Virus record (IMG/VR): IMGVR_UViG_3300042876_000459
Coordinates: 1-35,494 of that record
Source of the DNA: a virus
DNA length: 35,494 nt
Direction: 5' to 3' (one strand)
Position 1 is the first letter of the stretch. The number at the start of each line of letters is the position of its first letter. Positions 29,658 to 35,494 of this stretch are shown here, one piece after another. The notes beneath the pieces are model-generated. The model made no database searches. It was not told the origin of the DNA and saw only the letters and a list, made by a program, of their open reading frames with translations. Both the position numbers and the translations under genes were made by a program.

Positions 29658-29664
29658 GCCCAAC

Positions 29665-29919
29665 ATGGATCCGGGGACAAAGCTGCGGGAATTTCGCCTT
29701 GGACTTGGCCTTTCGCAACGACGAGCGGCTAAACAGTTGAGGGTTTCCAATACGTTGCTGGGCCAATGGGAGCTTGGCAGCGCTGTTCCGACCGCGCTCT
29801 ACCGGGCAGCGATCGCTCGTTGGACGGGCGGTCGTGTTGGTGAAAGTGAGTGGGGATTGACCCCTCAGGAGGCAGCTGCTTCAGCTTTGTTGGCTGAGGT
29901 AGGACCGGCGACAAAATAG
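29665..29919 (+). CDS. Cro/XRE-type helix-turn-helix regulator
   Basis: 84 residues from ATG 29665; the ATG at 29656 overlaps the -10 box and cannot be the start. TKLREFRLGLGLSQRRAAKQLRVSNTLLGQWELG is a canonical XRE helix-turn-helix (helix 2 QRRAAKQL, recognition helix NTLLGQWE). The C-terminal ~40 residues may dimerise. It is first gene of the rightward operon, facing the leftward operon across a 95-base gap with a palindrome. It is therefore the likely master repressor or Cro of the early region, probably acting on both promoters. Confidence 0.8.
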   Translation: MDPGTKLREFRLGLGLSQRRAAKQLRVSNTLLGQWELGSAVPTALYRAAIARWTGGRVGESEWGLTPQEAAASALLAEVGPATK

Positions 29920-29924
29920 AAAAC

Positions 29925-29951
29925 GGCCCGGTCTGCGCTAACAGCCGGGCC
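29925..29951 (+). terminator. Hairpin with adjoining Shine-Dalgarno (third hairpin-SD module)
   Basis: GGCCCGG (29925-29931) pairs with CCGGGCC (29945-29951) across 13 bases; AAGGAGGGAGGG follows directly and ATG comes at 29969. There is no T-run, so it may attenuate or protect the mRNA instead of ending it. Confidence 0.5.
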
Positions 29952-29968
29952 AAGGAGGGAGGGTTGAC

Positions 29969-30172
29969 ATGCGCAACATAAGGGGAGATTCGCGAGTCGT
30001 CAAGAGCCTTCGTTGCTCGCTCTGCCATGGCGTCGGAGCACTGCGCATCGAGGAGGGCTATGACTGCGATGTGATTTGTGGGCAATGTCGCGGACGAGGC
30101 TCCGTGGCAAACCCGTTCGTGGCGTGGAAAGTAAGACTGGAAAAGGAGCAGAGCAGTGATCGATGTCAATAA
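29969..30172 (+). CDS. Small DnaJ-zinc-finger-like protein
   Basis: 67 residues after a very strong ribosome binding site. CSLCHGVGAL and CGQCRGRGSV are two CxxCxGxG motifs about 20 residues apart, a zinc knuckle as in DnaJ but with no J domain. It pairs in style with the 53-residue protein at 25040-25201 in the opposing operon. The basic N- and C-terminal ends could favour nucleic acid binding. Its 3' end overlaps the next gene by 17 bases. Confidence 0.65.
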   Translation: MRNIRGDSRVVKSLRCSLCHGVGALRIEEGYDCDVICGQCRGRGSVANPFVAWKVRLEKEQSSDRCQ

Positions 30173-30602
30173 GTACCTAGTGTCAGAAGTGGAGCAAGCG
30201 GCCGCGAAGGCGGAATATGAAGCCGCAAAGGCCAATCTCGACGCCATCGAGATCCGGCGCGAGCGTGTGACTAAGATCGTGCGGGAATGCTCAGGTGTCA
30301 TCTCTGAGGAAGCCATCATAGCTGCTCTCGACACCGAGTTTGGCAGCACGTCCGAGCCCGAGCCTCCCACCGTAGACGCTCCTAAGCCGGCAAGGAAGGC
30401 ACCTGTAGCTCGTCGCGCTCGTGCCAGCGCAGATGAAATGGAGGAGCGCAAGCAGGCCGTCCTCGCACAGATTCACGCTGGAGTGCAGTCGATCAAGCAG
30501 ATGGCTGAGAACACCGGCATCCCGTACCAGAACGTCCAGAACGTGCTCAAAAAACTCAAGGACGGCGGCTGTATCGAAAGCGATCCTTGGAGGGTTCTGT
30601 AG
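30156..30602 (+). CDS. Coiled-coil plus winged-helix DNA-binding protein
   Basis: 148 residues, GTG start after AAAAGGAGCAGAGCA. The N-terminus is a charged helix (about 10-60: EQAAAKAEYEAAKANLDAIEIRRERV), followed by an acidic/Pro linker and a basic patch (KPARKAPVARRARAS). The C-terminal ~50 residues (AQIHAGVQSIKQMAENTGIPYQNVQNVLKKLKDGG) form a winged helix-turn-helix of the MarR/IclR-like kind. Probably an early regulator or replication accessory protein. Confidence 0.62.
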   Translation: MIDVNKYLVSEVEQAAAKAEYEAAKANLDAIEIRRERVTKIVRECSGVISEEAIIAALDTEFGSTSEPEPPTVDAPKPARKAPVARRARASADEMEERKQAVLAQIHAGVQSIKQMAENTGIPYQNVQNVLKKLKDGGCIESDPWRVL

Positions 30603-30620
30603 GTTGGAGGAGGGTGGACG

Positions 30621-31502
30621 ATGAGCGAAGCTGACAAGACGGAAACAGGCATAGTCAAGTTCGACAACGACGAGTTCCGTATGCGCGATGTCGATGTGGC
30701 CCGTCGACTGGAGTTCAAGGAACCAAGAGCTATCCGAAAGCTCATTAAGCGACACAAGTTGGAACTGCAAGAGTTTGGGGATCTACCCATGCGGGACACC
30801 GTGTCCCGCATCGAGAAAACAGGCGCAATTCGCGGGATCGAGGAGCGCAAGTATTACGAGTACTGGCTCAACAAGGACCAGATCACTCTAATCTCTGTAC
30901 TGAGCGAGCAACCCAACGGGACCAAGCTGGCTGTAGCTATCATCAAGGACATCAATGCTCTAACCGCCAAGGTCAAGGAGCTTGAGCAACAGCTTGCGGG
31001 GCACATCGTTCACATCCCAATGGTGTCCAGGTTCCTCCTGGAGTCCGCAAAGGATTGGGAACTGCTCTGGGCAACGGATGTTCGAGAGGCTGTCGGACGC
31101 GTCTATGGCTGGAAGATCAAGGACACGAAGTTCCCTGTGTACATGGGGAACATCATCGGGAAGATCTATGACATCGTCATCGGCAAGGAATTGATGGACG
31201 AGGCAAGGAAACGCCAGGATGAGTCTGGCGGCCACGACAGCGCTCTCCTGCATCAATTCTTTACTGATGAGATGCGCGAACTATTCAAGCGCAAGCTGGA
31301 CACCGTGTGGGGCATCGCAAAGCTGTCCAGGGATCCTAACGAGTTCTGGGGCCAAATGTGCCACGTGTTCAAGCAAGACGCGATGCAGATGGTGCTGTTC
31401 GACGCGCCAGGATTCTGCACTAAATGCGGAGCACCGTCCCAGCCAGATTGGAAGGTGTGCGCATATTGCGGCAAGTCTACGAAGTCCAAGAGGGCACAAT
31501 GA
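30621..31502 (+). CDS. Rha/P63C-domain phage regulatory protein with C-terminal zinc ribbon
   Basis: 293 residues after GGAGGAGGGTGGACG. The N-terminal ~110 residues (FRMRDVDVARRLEFKEPRAIRKLIKRH... YYEYWLNKDQITLISVLSEQPNGTKL) match Rha/KilA-type phage regulators. The middle (~145-250: VYGWKIKDTKFPVYMGNIIGKIYDIVI, LLHQFFTDEMRELFKRKLDTV) matches the P63C domain. CTKCG...CAYCG at 266-283 is a zinc ribbon. Such proteins are common in phage early regions and interfere with host or phage regulation; exact targets are not known. Confidence 0.7.
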   Translation: MSEADKTETGIVKFDNDEFRMRDVDVARRLEFKEPRAIRKLIKRHKLELQEFGDLPMRDTVSRIEKTGAIRGIEERKYYEYWLNKDQITLISVLSEQPNGTKLAVAIIKDINALTAKVKELEQQLAGHIVHIPMVSRFLLESAKDWELLWATDVREAVGRVYGWKIKDTKFPVYMGNIIGKIYDIVIGKELMDEARKRQDESGGHDSALLHQFFTDEMRELFKRKLDTVWGIAKLSRDPNEFWGQMCHVFKQDAMQMVLFDAPGFCTKCGAPSQPDWKVCAYCGKSTKSKRAQ

Positions 31503-31726
31503 TCCACGCACGCAACCTACCCGACAAGGCCCTTATTTTAACCATCAGAGCCGAGGACGCCCAGAAAGTCGCTCGCGCTCTATCATCATTGCTGGGCGAA
31601 CTGGATGGCGAAGTCGAGCGAGTCATTGATGGGCAGCTCGTTCGCATCGTCAAGCTGGGGCCTCCTCCTGCTCCTCCTGCTGAGGCTCACATCCCAATCT
31701 GTGGCGAGCTTGGGGAGAGGTCATGA
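31499..31726 (+). CDS. Small hypothetical protein
   Basis: 75 residues from ATG 31499 (ATGA overlap). The N-terminal ~55 residues (ALILTIRAEDAQKVARALSSLLGELDGEVERVIDGQLVRIVKL) read as a compact alpha/beta fold. A Pro-rich PPPAPPAEAHIP tail follows. No family recognised. In-frame codons upstream fall inside the P63C gene and are not used. Confidence 0.5.
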   Translation: MIHARNLPDKALILTIRAEDAQKVARALSSLLGELDGEVERVIDGQLVRIVKLGPPPAPPAEAHIPICGELGERS

Positions 31727-31806
31727 TGACGGCGCTGGTGGCTGTGCTGGGCTACGCCGCGCTGATTGCGTTGCTGGCATACGTATCGTGGAGGGTGGAC
31801 CCATGA
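31723..31806 (+). CDS. 27-residue membrane micro-protein
   Basis: Frame ATG 31723 to TGA 31806, overlapping the previous stop and the next ATG by 4 bases each. Residues 3-22 (TALVAVLGYAALIALLAYVS) are one complete hydrophobic helix with a WRVDP end. The double ATG leaves the exact start (31723 or 31726) open. Coupling at both ends in a tightly packed operon makes translation likely. Confidence 0.6.
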   Translation: MMTALVAVLGYAALIALLAYVSWRVDP

Positions 31807-31985
31807 GGACAACAATCAAGCTAGACATCTATATAGACGACAAGCTGCATTGTAGCGACAAGTGTAGGTGGCTGTACTGTACCTACGATCTGGAGTGCAT
31901 GTGTACGCTGTTCGACCGCCCGACCGAACGTGACTCCGACGGCAGGTACAAGAGATGCCAGAAGTGCCGGAAGGCGGGACTGTGA
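31803..31985 (+). CDS. Small Cys-rich protein
   Basis: 60 residues, ATGA overlap and GTGGAGGGTGG upstream. CSDKCRWLYCTYDLECMCTLF then RCQKCRKAG give seven or eight cysteines in the middle and end, a pattern I associate with short zinc-binding early proteins of phages. Basic C-terminus. Coupled to the next gene by a GTGA overlap. Role unknown. Confidence 0.6.
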   Translation: MRTTIKLDIYIDDKLHCSDKCRWLYCTYDLECMCTLFDRPTERDSDGRYKRCQKCRKAGL

Positions 31986-32179
31986 GCTACAGCGTTTCGC
32001 TTCGCGATGACACGGACCTCGACCCATCGATATCCAAGGCGATGCGCTGGCTCGTCGGTGGGCCTCATGGGCTCGTAGGGTGGTTCGTGGACGAGGCTAC
32101 TGCAAAGTATGTCGCCGCGATGCTGAACGGTGCTGCTGAGCCTACTACCAAGCAGCTCGGACTGTTTGGGGAGGGATGA
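31982..32179 (+). CDS. Small hypothetical protein
   Basis: 65 residues from GTG 31982 (GTGA overlap). It holds an SKAMRWLVGGPHGLVGWFVDEATAKYVAAMLNGAAE region, helix-strand-helix, and a Leu/Gly/Gln end (KQLGLFGEG) that resembles a beta-clamp-binding peptide (QLGLF, consensus QL[S/D]LF). That suggests, without proof, contact with the host sliding clamp. Coupled on both sides. Confidence 0.5.
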   Translation: MSYSVSLRDDTDLDPSISKAMRWLVGGPHGLVGWFVDEATAKYVAAMLNGAAEPTTKQLGLFGEG

Positions 32180-32367
32180 CGATGTCGAATCTTCGATGCC
32201 CCTGGTGTGCCTGGTCCGTGCCTGATGGCGACCCATTGCCCGAGCACTGCATGCTGGTCCACTGGGAGGGCTACCATCACAGGGACTGGACGGTCGTCCG
32301 CAATATCATCGTGTCAATAGTCTGTACTCCTATGAGTATAGACTCCGACGATGGGGATGGCGATTGA
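32176..32367 (+). CDS. Small zinc-finger protein
   Basis: 63 residues starting at ATG 32176 (ATGA overlap; ATG 32182 also possible). RCPWCAW, then EHCMLVHWEGYHH place two Cys and several His residues as in a C2H2-like finger. The end is acidic (DSDDGDGD). Function unknown; it belongs to the run of tiny proteins between the regulator and the replication initiator. Confidence 0.55.
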   Translation: MTMSNLRCPWCAWSVPDGDPLPEHCMLVHWEGYHHRDWTVVRNIIVSIVCTPMSIDSDDGDGD

Positions 32368-32432
32368 GCTTGGTCTTGTGCGCGTTGGTGTTCGTGTGGG
32401 TGGCGTTCTGCCTTTGGGAGGCGAGGGACTAA
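32364..32432 (+). CDS. 22-residue membrane micro-protein (TTG start)
   Basis: TTG 32364 overlaps the upstream stop (TTGA); the frame ends at TAA 32432, one base before the initiator ATG. The peptide LVLCALVFVWVAFCLWEARD is almost wholly hydrophobic. TTG is a weak start and the frame is very short, so this is tentative. The coupling pattern and a second single-helix peptide 560 bases upstream support it. Confidence 0.4.
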   Translation: MSLVLCALVFVWVAFCLWEARD

Positions 32433-32433
32433 G

Positions 32434-33426
32434 ATGGCGTATCGCAAGGTGGACTGCAGGGTATGGGCTGATGCTAAGTTCGCCAGGCTGTCTGACGAGG
32501 CGAAGCTACTGTGGTTCTACTTGATGACTTGCCCCGAAACGACAAGCCTGCCTGGGGTCATAGTGGCGGGCCCAGCTGGGATGGCTGAGGCGCTCGGATG
32601 GGACCTGAAAGGGTTTGGCAAAGGGTTTGGGGAACTGTTTAGGGAAGGGTTAGCCAAAGCCTCCTGGCAACCCCCCCGGAACGGTTCCGAGGTGGCTTTC
32701 GGGAAGGGTCGTTTGGTGTGGCTTCCGAACGCTTGGAAGTACAATCGGCCTGAGAACCCGAACGTGGTTTTGGGGTGGGGAAAGCACTGGGACGTAGTGC
32801 CCGAGTGTCCACTGAAAGATGAGATATATCAAGTGCTTGAATCCTTTACCAAAGGGTTAGGCAAAGGGTTTGCGGAAGCCTTTCGAAAGGGTTGCCCAAA
32901 GGGTTCCCCAAACGGTTTGGCAAATCAGGATCCGGATCCGGAGCAGGAACAGGAACCATTTCAGAGAGAGATACACGATGCCGCAAGCGGCCCGTGTGAC
33001 CCCATCCCTGCCGAGCCTGTGACACCCAAACGGACCCGAGCTGCCAAGCCAGAGAAGCCAGCACCCGAGCCCACCGGTTTCGTCCAGGTTCGTGACTGCT
33101 GGTTCCAGGTGTTCGAATCTAACCGTGGCTGCAAGCCTGCCTTCGATGCCCGTGATGGTAAGGCTATCAATACATTGCTCGCAAAGCTCGGAGAGCAGAG
33201 AGCGTGCGAGGCCATCCGCAATGCTTTCACGGACTCGTGGTGGGCTGCCAATAGAGCCTCGTTGCCAGACCTTGCAAGCAACCCTAACCCGCACCTAGGT
33301 GCCAAGCCTCGCATCAACGGCAAGCAAGGCCTCCTGCAGCCGTCCGCAGGCAAGCAATGGGGCGAAACTGCGCAAGCTCCAACGGAAGCCGAGTGGTCGG
33401 AGTTCGAAAAGAAAGGCCTGTTCTGA
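32434..33426 (+). CDS. Phage replication initiator-like protein
   Basis: 330 residues; GGGAGGCGAGGGAC supplies the ribosome binding site. The N-terminal ~120 residues (VWADAKFARLSDEAKLLWFYLMTCPETTSLPGVIVAG... LVWLPNAWKYNRPENPN) are a winged-helix replisome-organiser type domain. It continues through a KG-rich repeat zone (~58-165), then a DPDPEQEQEP linker and a C-terminal helical domain (CWFQVFESNRGCKPAFDARDGKAINTLLAKLG) that may bind the helicase loader encoded next. Iteron-like DNA repeats lie within the gene, as the origin lies inside lambda O. Confidence 0.72.
   Translation: MAYRKVDCRVWADAKFARLSDEAKLLWFYLMTCPETTSLPGVIVAGPAGMAEALGWDLKGFGKGFGELFREGLAKASWQPPRNGSEVAFGKGRLVWLPNAWKYNRPENPNVVLGWGKHWDVVPECPLKDEIYQVLESFTKGLGKGFAEAFRKGCPKGSPNGLANQDPDPEQEQEPFQREIHDAASGPCDPIPAEPVTPKRTRAAKPEKPAPEPTGFVQVRDCWFQVFESNRGCKPAFDARDGKAINTLLAKLGEQRACEAIRNAFTDSWWAANRASLPDLASNPNPHLGAKPRINGKQGLLQPSAGKQWGETAQAPTEAEWSEFEKKGLF
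32608..32917 (+). repeat. Iteron-like AAAGGGTT repeats, candidate origin
   Basis: Exact AAAGGGTT at 32608, 32620, 32851, 32863, 32886 and 32898, plus AAACGGTT at 32910. Steps within clusters are 12 bases (one step is 23). The first four copies read AAA-GGG-TT. in the gene frame, but those at 32886 and 32898 read .A-AAG-GGT-T, shifted one base. An AT-rich GAGATATATC (32821-32830) lies between the clusters. Confidence 0.6.
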
Positions 33427-34160
33427 TGACTTTTGACATCGAAGAAGTGTTCGGCACTGGCCCATGGGCGTGCCACTGTGGAGAGCTTATAGACTGGCCT
33501 GGAGCCTGCGATAGGTGCGCAGCGAAGTGGCAGCGTCAGCGCGAGGGCGAGGAGGCTCAGGCAGCCTTGAGCACCATTCCTGACCGCTTCGTGTGGGCGA
33601 AGTTCTCAGCTCCTGAGTTTGCCGTCCGAGTCAACCCGCTCCAGTCGAGGGCCGCACGGCTTGGCTTCCACGACTTGCTGCAGCCTGACAGGGCGAAGGA
33701 TTCGATGGTGATATGCGGAGAGTCAGGAGCAGGCAAGACGACAATCGCTGTTGCTCTCATGCACCAGCTTGTTTCGAAGCTCCCTGATATTGGCATCAGA
33801 GCTCGGTTTGCCTCAGCCATCGAACTGGGAAAGTCCAGGGTCGAGTGTCAGTACGGAAGCAGGCCGCAGATCGTCGAGATGTGCAACCGCGCTTCGATTC
33901 TGTTTCTGGACGATCTCGGAGCAGAATCGGCTAGCAATAAAGACCCTATCGTCGAGGTCATACAGGCTCGCCACGATGCGAACAAGGTCACTGTGTACAC
34001 GACCTGGCAAACCCGGCCGCAGATAGCACAGCGATATGGTGGAGGAGTGGAACGGCGCATATACGAGCGAGGCATAGTGATTGATGTCGCAAAGTACGAG
34101 CCTGGATACAAGCCGCTCGGAGGAGAGCCGCTTCGCAACGCGAAAGGAGAGATCGCATGA
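33426..34160 (+). CDS. DnaC/IstB-like AAA+ helicase loader
   Basis: 244 residues from ATG 33426 (TGATG overlap with the initiator). The N-terminus has CHCGELIDWPGACDRC, a possible zinc site. Walker A is GESGAGKT (98-105), Walker B ILFLDDLG (158-165), sensor 1 region VYTTW (190-194), and Arg210/Arg211 (GGVERRIYER) are in the arginine-finger position typical of DnaC-like loaders. It would load the host replicative helicase at the phage origin. The immediate initiator neighbour supports this, as in lambda O-P. Confidence 0.85.
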   Translation: MTFDIEEVFGTGPWACHCGELIDWPGACDRCAAKWQRQREGEEAQAALSTIPDRFVWAKFSAPEFAVRVNPLQSRAARLGFHDLLQPDRAKDSMVICGESGAGKTTIAVALMHQLVSKLPDIGIRARFASAIELGKSRVECQYGSRPQIVEMCNRASILFLDDLGAESASNKDPIVEVIQARHDANKVTVYTTWQTRPQIAQRYGGGVERRIYERGIVIDVAKYEPGYKPLGGEPLRNAKGEIA

Positions 34161-34633
34161 GATGCCGAATCCTCCCAGGCTTCCGTGGCGTCATGACCAA
34201 GCAATACGCGCCCAAGGTCATCTACTGGCCCGATGCGGTAGAGGTAGTGATACCAGGCCTCAAGCTCCACAGCTTGAACTGGATGCTCGCCGGCATCTCG
34301 GAAGGCTCAAGACGCATGAGGCACGCAGCGGCCAAACATCAGCGCGCTGTCACGACGCTCGTGCTGAGGTCGGAACTCGGTGGGCCTGCTGGAACTAGCT
34401 GCCGCGTCACTATCACTAGACTCAGTCCTGGAACGCTCGACGATGACGCGCTGCCGGCAAGCGCCAAGCATGTTCGCGATGGCGTGGCAGACTGGCTCGG
34501 AGTGGACGACCGTGACCCGCACGTCGAGTGGCGATACGCACAGCAGACCGCTCCACCACGTTCGTGCGGCGTATCGATACGCATCCAGTGGCTGCGCAAC
34601 ACCGCTCCTCGAACGCTTCCAGGGGTTGCATGA
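34157..34633 (+). CDS. RusA-like Holliday junction resolvase
   Basis: 158 residues (ATGA overlap). The segment RVTITRLSPGTLDDDALPASAKHVRDGVADWLGVDDRDPHVEWRYAQQ carries the RusA pattern: a D-D-D-(N/A)-L motif at 95-99, a helix with K..RDGVAD and acidic Asp117/118. The two Asp groups are the metal-binding catalytic residues in RusA. The usual Asn after the Asp is Ala98 here. The N-terminal part (~1-80) is longer than in E. coli RusA (120 residues). It probably resolves branched replication intermediates. Confidence 0.75.
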   Translation: MRCRILPGFRGVMTKQYAPKVIYWPDAVEVVIPGLKLHSLNWMLAGISEGSRRMRHAAAKHQRAVTTLVLRSELGGPAGTSCRVTITRLSPGTLDDDALPASAKHVRDGVADWLGVDDRDPHVEWRYAQQTAPPRSCGVSIRIQWLRNTAPRTLPGVA

Positions 34634-34923
34634 GCAAGCGCAAGGCTTCGCCTAGAATCGATTGCAAGACCTCGGACGGGTCGAAGTCCAATCCTGACTC
34701 CAAAACGATTCCTGGGGCAACGTCGGGGCAGCGTGAGCCTACTCCGCGTCACATCGCAGTTGGAGACCGCCTGGTCGAAGCTCGCGAGGACATGTTCGTA
34801 TGCGCCGTCTGTAGCAATAGGTTCGTTATTGATTGGGACACTGCTTGGGTTGACTGTCTATACGCATGGTTGGAGCAACACGGGGGAAACTGTTATGCGT
34901 CTGCCACCGTATTGGGTCGTTAG
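34630..34923 (+). CDS. Small zinc-ribbon protein
   Basis: 97 residues from ATG 34630 (ATGA overlap). The N-terminal half is Ser/Lys/Pro-rich and probably disordered. The C-terminal half, RLVEAREDMFVCAVCSNRFVIDWDTAWVDCLYAWLEQHGGNC, carries one CAVC pair and two further Cys residues, a zinc-ribbon layout. It overlaps the next gene by 29 bases. Function unknown; it belongs to the replication block by position. Confidence 0.5.
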   Translation: MSKRKASPRIDCKTSDGSKSNPDSKTIPGATSGQREPTPRHIAVGDRLVEAREDMFVCAVCSNRFVIDWDTAWVDCLYAWLEQHGGNCYASATVLGR

Positions 34924-35308
34924 AAAGCTCGTGCTGGTTTGCCTCGATTGCGGTGCCGACCACACTCCAGTCGAGACAGCGAGAGGACCGGAGATTAGGC
35001 AGCGATGCCCATCCTGCTATGCTGCCCACAGAAGGCTAATAGCGGCTCGTGCTGCGCAGGCTAGGCCATCAGTGCCGAAACCTCGCAGGGACACAAGGGA
35101 GCGCGACGAAGGTACTGATAGTGATAGCGCTCTTATTGATATCAAGACCGTCGTTGCTCGTGCTGATGAGAGACACGATTGCGCTCGACGGGGAGAGTGC
35201 CTGACAGGCGCATGTCAACGAGGTCTGCGAGTACTGCCTTGTGCGACATGTAGTGACTACCAACGCGAAGAGTATGAACCTGTGTTGGCCGTTGGGTGGT
35301 TGTGGTGA
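34895..35308 (+). CDS. Double zinc-ribbon protein, last clear gene
   Basis: 137 residues from ATG 34895, with GGGGGAAACTGTT upstream; longer starts lie antisense to nothing but have no ribosome binding site. CLDCG and RCPSC (about 15-50) form a first ribbon, and CARRGECLTGACQ...LPCATCSDY a second, separated by a basic linker (RRLIAARAAQARPSVPKPRRD). Probably DNA-binding or regulatory. It ends the rightward operon; a region of about 150 bases with no clear gene follows. Confidence 0.55.
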   Translation: MRLPPYWVVRKLVLVCLDCGADHTPVETARGPEIRQRCPSCYAAHRRLIAARAAQARPSVPKPRRDTRERDEGTDSDSALIDIKTVVARADERHDCARRGECLTGACQRGLRVLPCATCSDYQREEYEPVLAVGWLW

Positions 35309-35457
35309 ACTTTAGCATGGGTAAGCAATGACCCTGTTGCGTAAAAGTACTGAACACGGACTTGCGCAAATGGAGACATTCGTGAACTGCAGTTCGCTGT
35401 ACTTACATGTGTGCATAGACCATCGCATATGCACAAGCGCTGTTTGCTACGATAAAA
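35309..35457. other. Intergenic stretch after the rightward operon
   Basis: No convincing gene here. A frame from ATG 35370 stays open to the window edge (about 41 codons), but it has no ribosome binding site and runs through a strong hairpin. Several TGCGCA/CGCA..TGC-type short inverted motifs are present (GCATATGC at 35426-35433) without a clear promoter match. Confidence 0.3.
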
Positions 35458-35483
35458 GAAGGGGGTATTTAGTGACCCCCTTC
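35458..35483 (-). terminator. Strong terminator hairpin near the right edge
   Basis: GAAGGGGGT (35458-35466) and ACCCCCTTC (35475-35483) form a perfect 9-base stem with an 8-base loop. On the minus strand the stem is followed by TTTTATC, so it best fits termination of leftward transcription entering from beyond the window. It may also stop the rightward operon weakly. Confidence 0.65.
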
Positions 35484-35494
35484 AAATTCTGGAG

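Noticed and set aside
29575-29664. Extended N-terminus for the XRE regulator (starts at 29575 or 29656)
   Set aside because: These starts lie upstream of or inside the promoter elements, so the mRNA would not contain them.
35370-35494. Frame open to the right edge (begins METFVNCSS)
   Set aside because: No ribosome binding site, unusual codon content, and a strong terminator-like hairpin within it; cannot be judged without sequence beyond the edge.
1-35494. Integrase, transposase, terminase, portal or tRNA genes
   Set aside because: Looked for Tyr/Ser recombinase, DDE, large terminase and portal motifs and tRNA-like folds; none seen, so lifestyle and packaging are left open.

Overview
This window is a 35.5-kb stretch of a tailed-phage genome (phage or prophage) with a contractile, Mu-like tail. 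The evidence is gene order and family resemblance. A gpT-like major head protein is followed by a DUF1320-like connector, tail completion proteins, sheath, tube, a frameshifted tail assembly chaperone, tape measure, hub/spike, a gp25-like wedge, a gpJ-like baseplate protein, a tail protein I-like gene and fibres. No integrase, transposase, terminase, portal, tRNA or CRISPR array is visible, so lifestyle and packaging cannot be settled here. The host cannot be named. DNA is moderately to strongly GC-rich. Two small predicted lipoproteins hint at a diderm host. Most genes carry strong AG-rich ribosome binding sites, but the genes next to the four clear promoters appear leaderless.

Layout. (1) Positions 2-21152, plus strand: the late operon. 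It runs through head, tail, baseplate, three collagen-like genes, fibres, lysis genes (holin-like, coiled coil plus membrane anchor, lipoprotein), then a cargo-like set: a GT2 glycosyltransferase, a papain-type C1 peptidase with all four active-site residues, an XF1762-like protein and a Cys-rich lipoprotein. (2) 21133-22196, minus: four small genes (HTH, zinc-ribbon, two hypotheticals) separated by two hairpin-plus-Shine-Dalgarno modules. (3) 22282-22863, plus: a lone NlpC/P60-CHAP-like hydrolase, the likely endolysin, divergent from block 2. (4) 29569-22847, minus: an operon of about 16 genes, almost all joined by 1-16 base overlaps. It has a PcfJ-like protein, a DUF1874 (AcrIII-1/STIV B116-like) protein, a Cas4-like nuclease, a putative single-strand annealing protein, an immunity-like Ala-rich protein and a miniature ATPase. 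(5) 29665-35308, plus: a Cro/XRE regulator and then the replication block, with a winged-helix protein, a Rha/P63C-type protein, micro-proteins, a replication initiator with iteron-like repeats, a DnaC-like loader, a RusA-like resolvase and zinc-ribbon proteins.

How it fits together. Blocks 4 and 5 are driven by face-to-face sigma70-type promoters in a 95-base gap at 29570-29664. A perfect palindrome lies exactly midway between the two -35 boxes, as expected of an early control switch. The loader (33426-34160) next to the initiator (32434-33426), plus the annealing protein, nuclease and resolvase, form a replication-recombination module. Late genes are translationally coupled nearly throughout.

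Most noteworthy: a textbook -1 frameshift signal in the tail chaperone; four promoters predicted to make leaderless mRNAs; AAAGGGTT repeats inside the initiator gene that keep their DNA sequence in two codon registers; a DUF1874 protein with Tyr at the catalytic His position; extra domains inserted into sheath and connector; and a cement-head fibre fusion.
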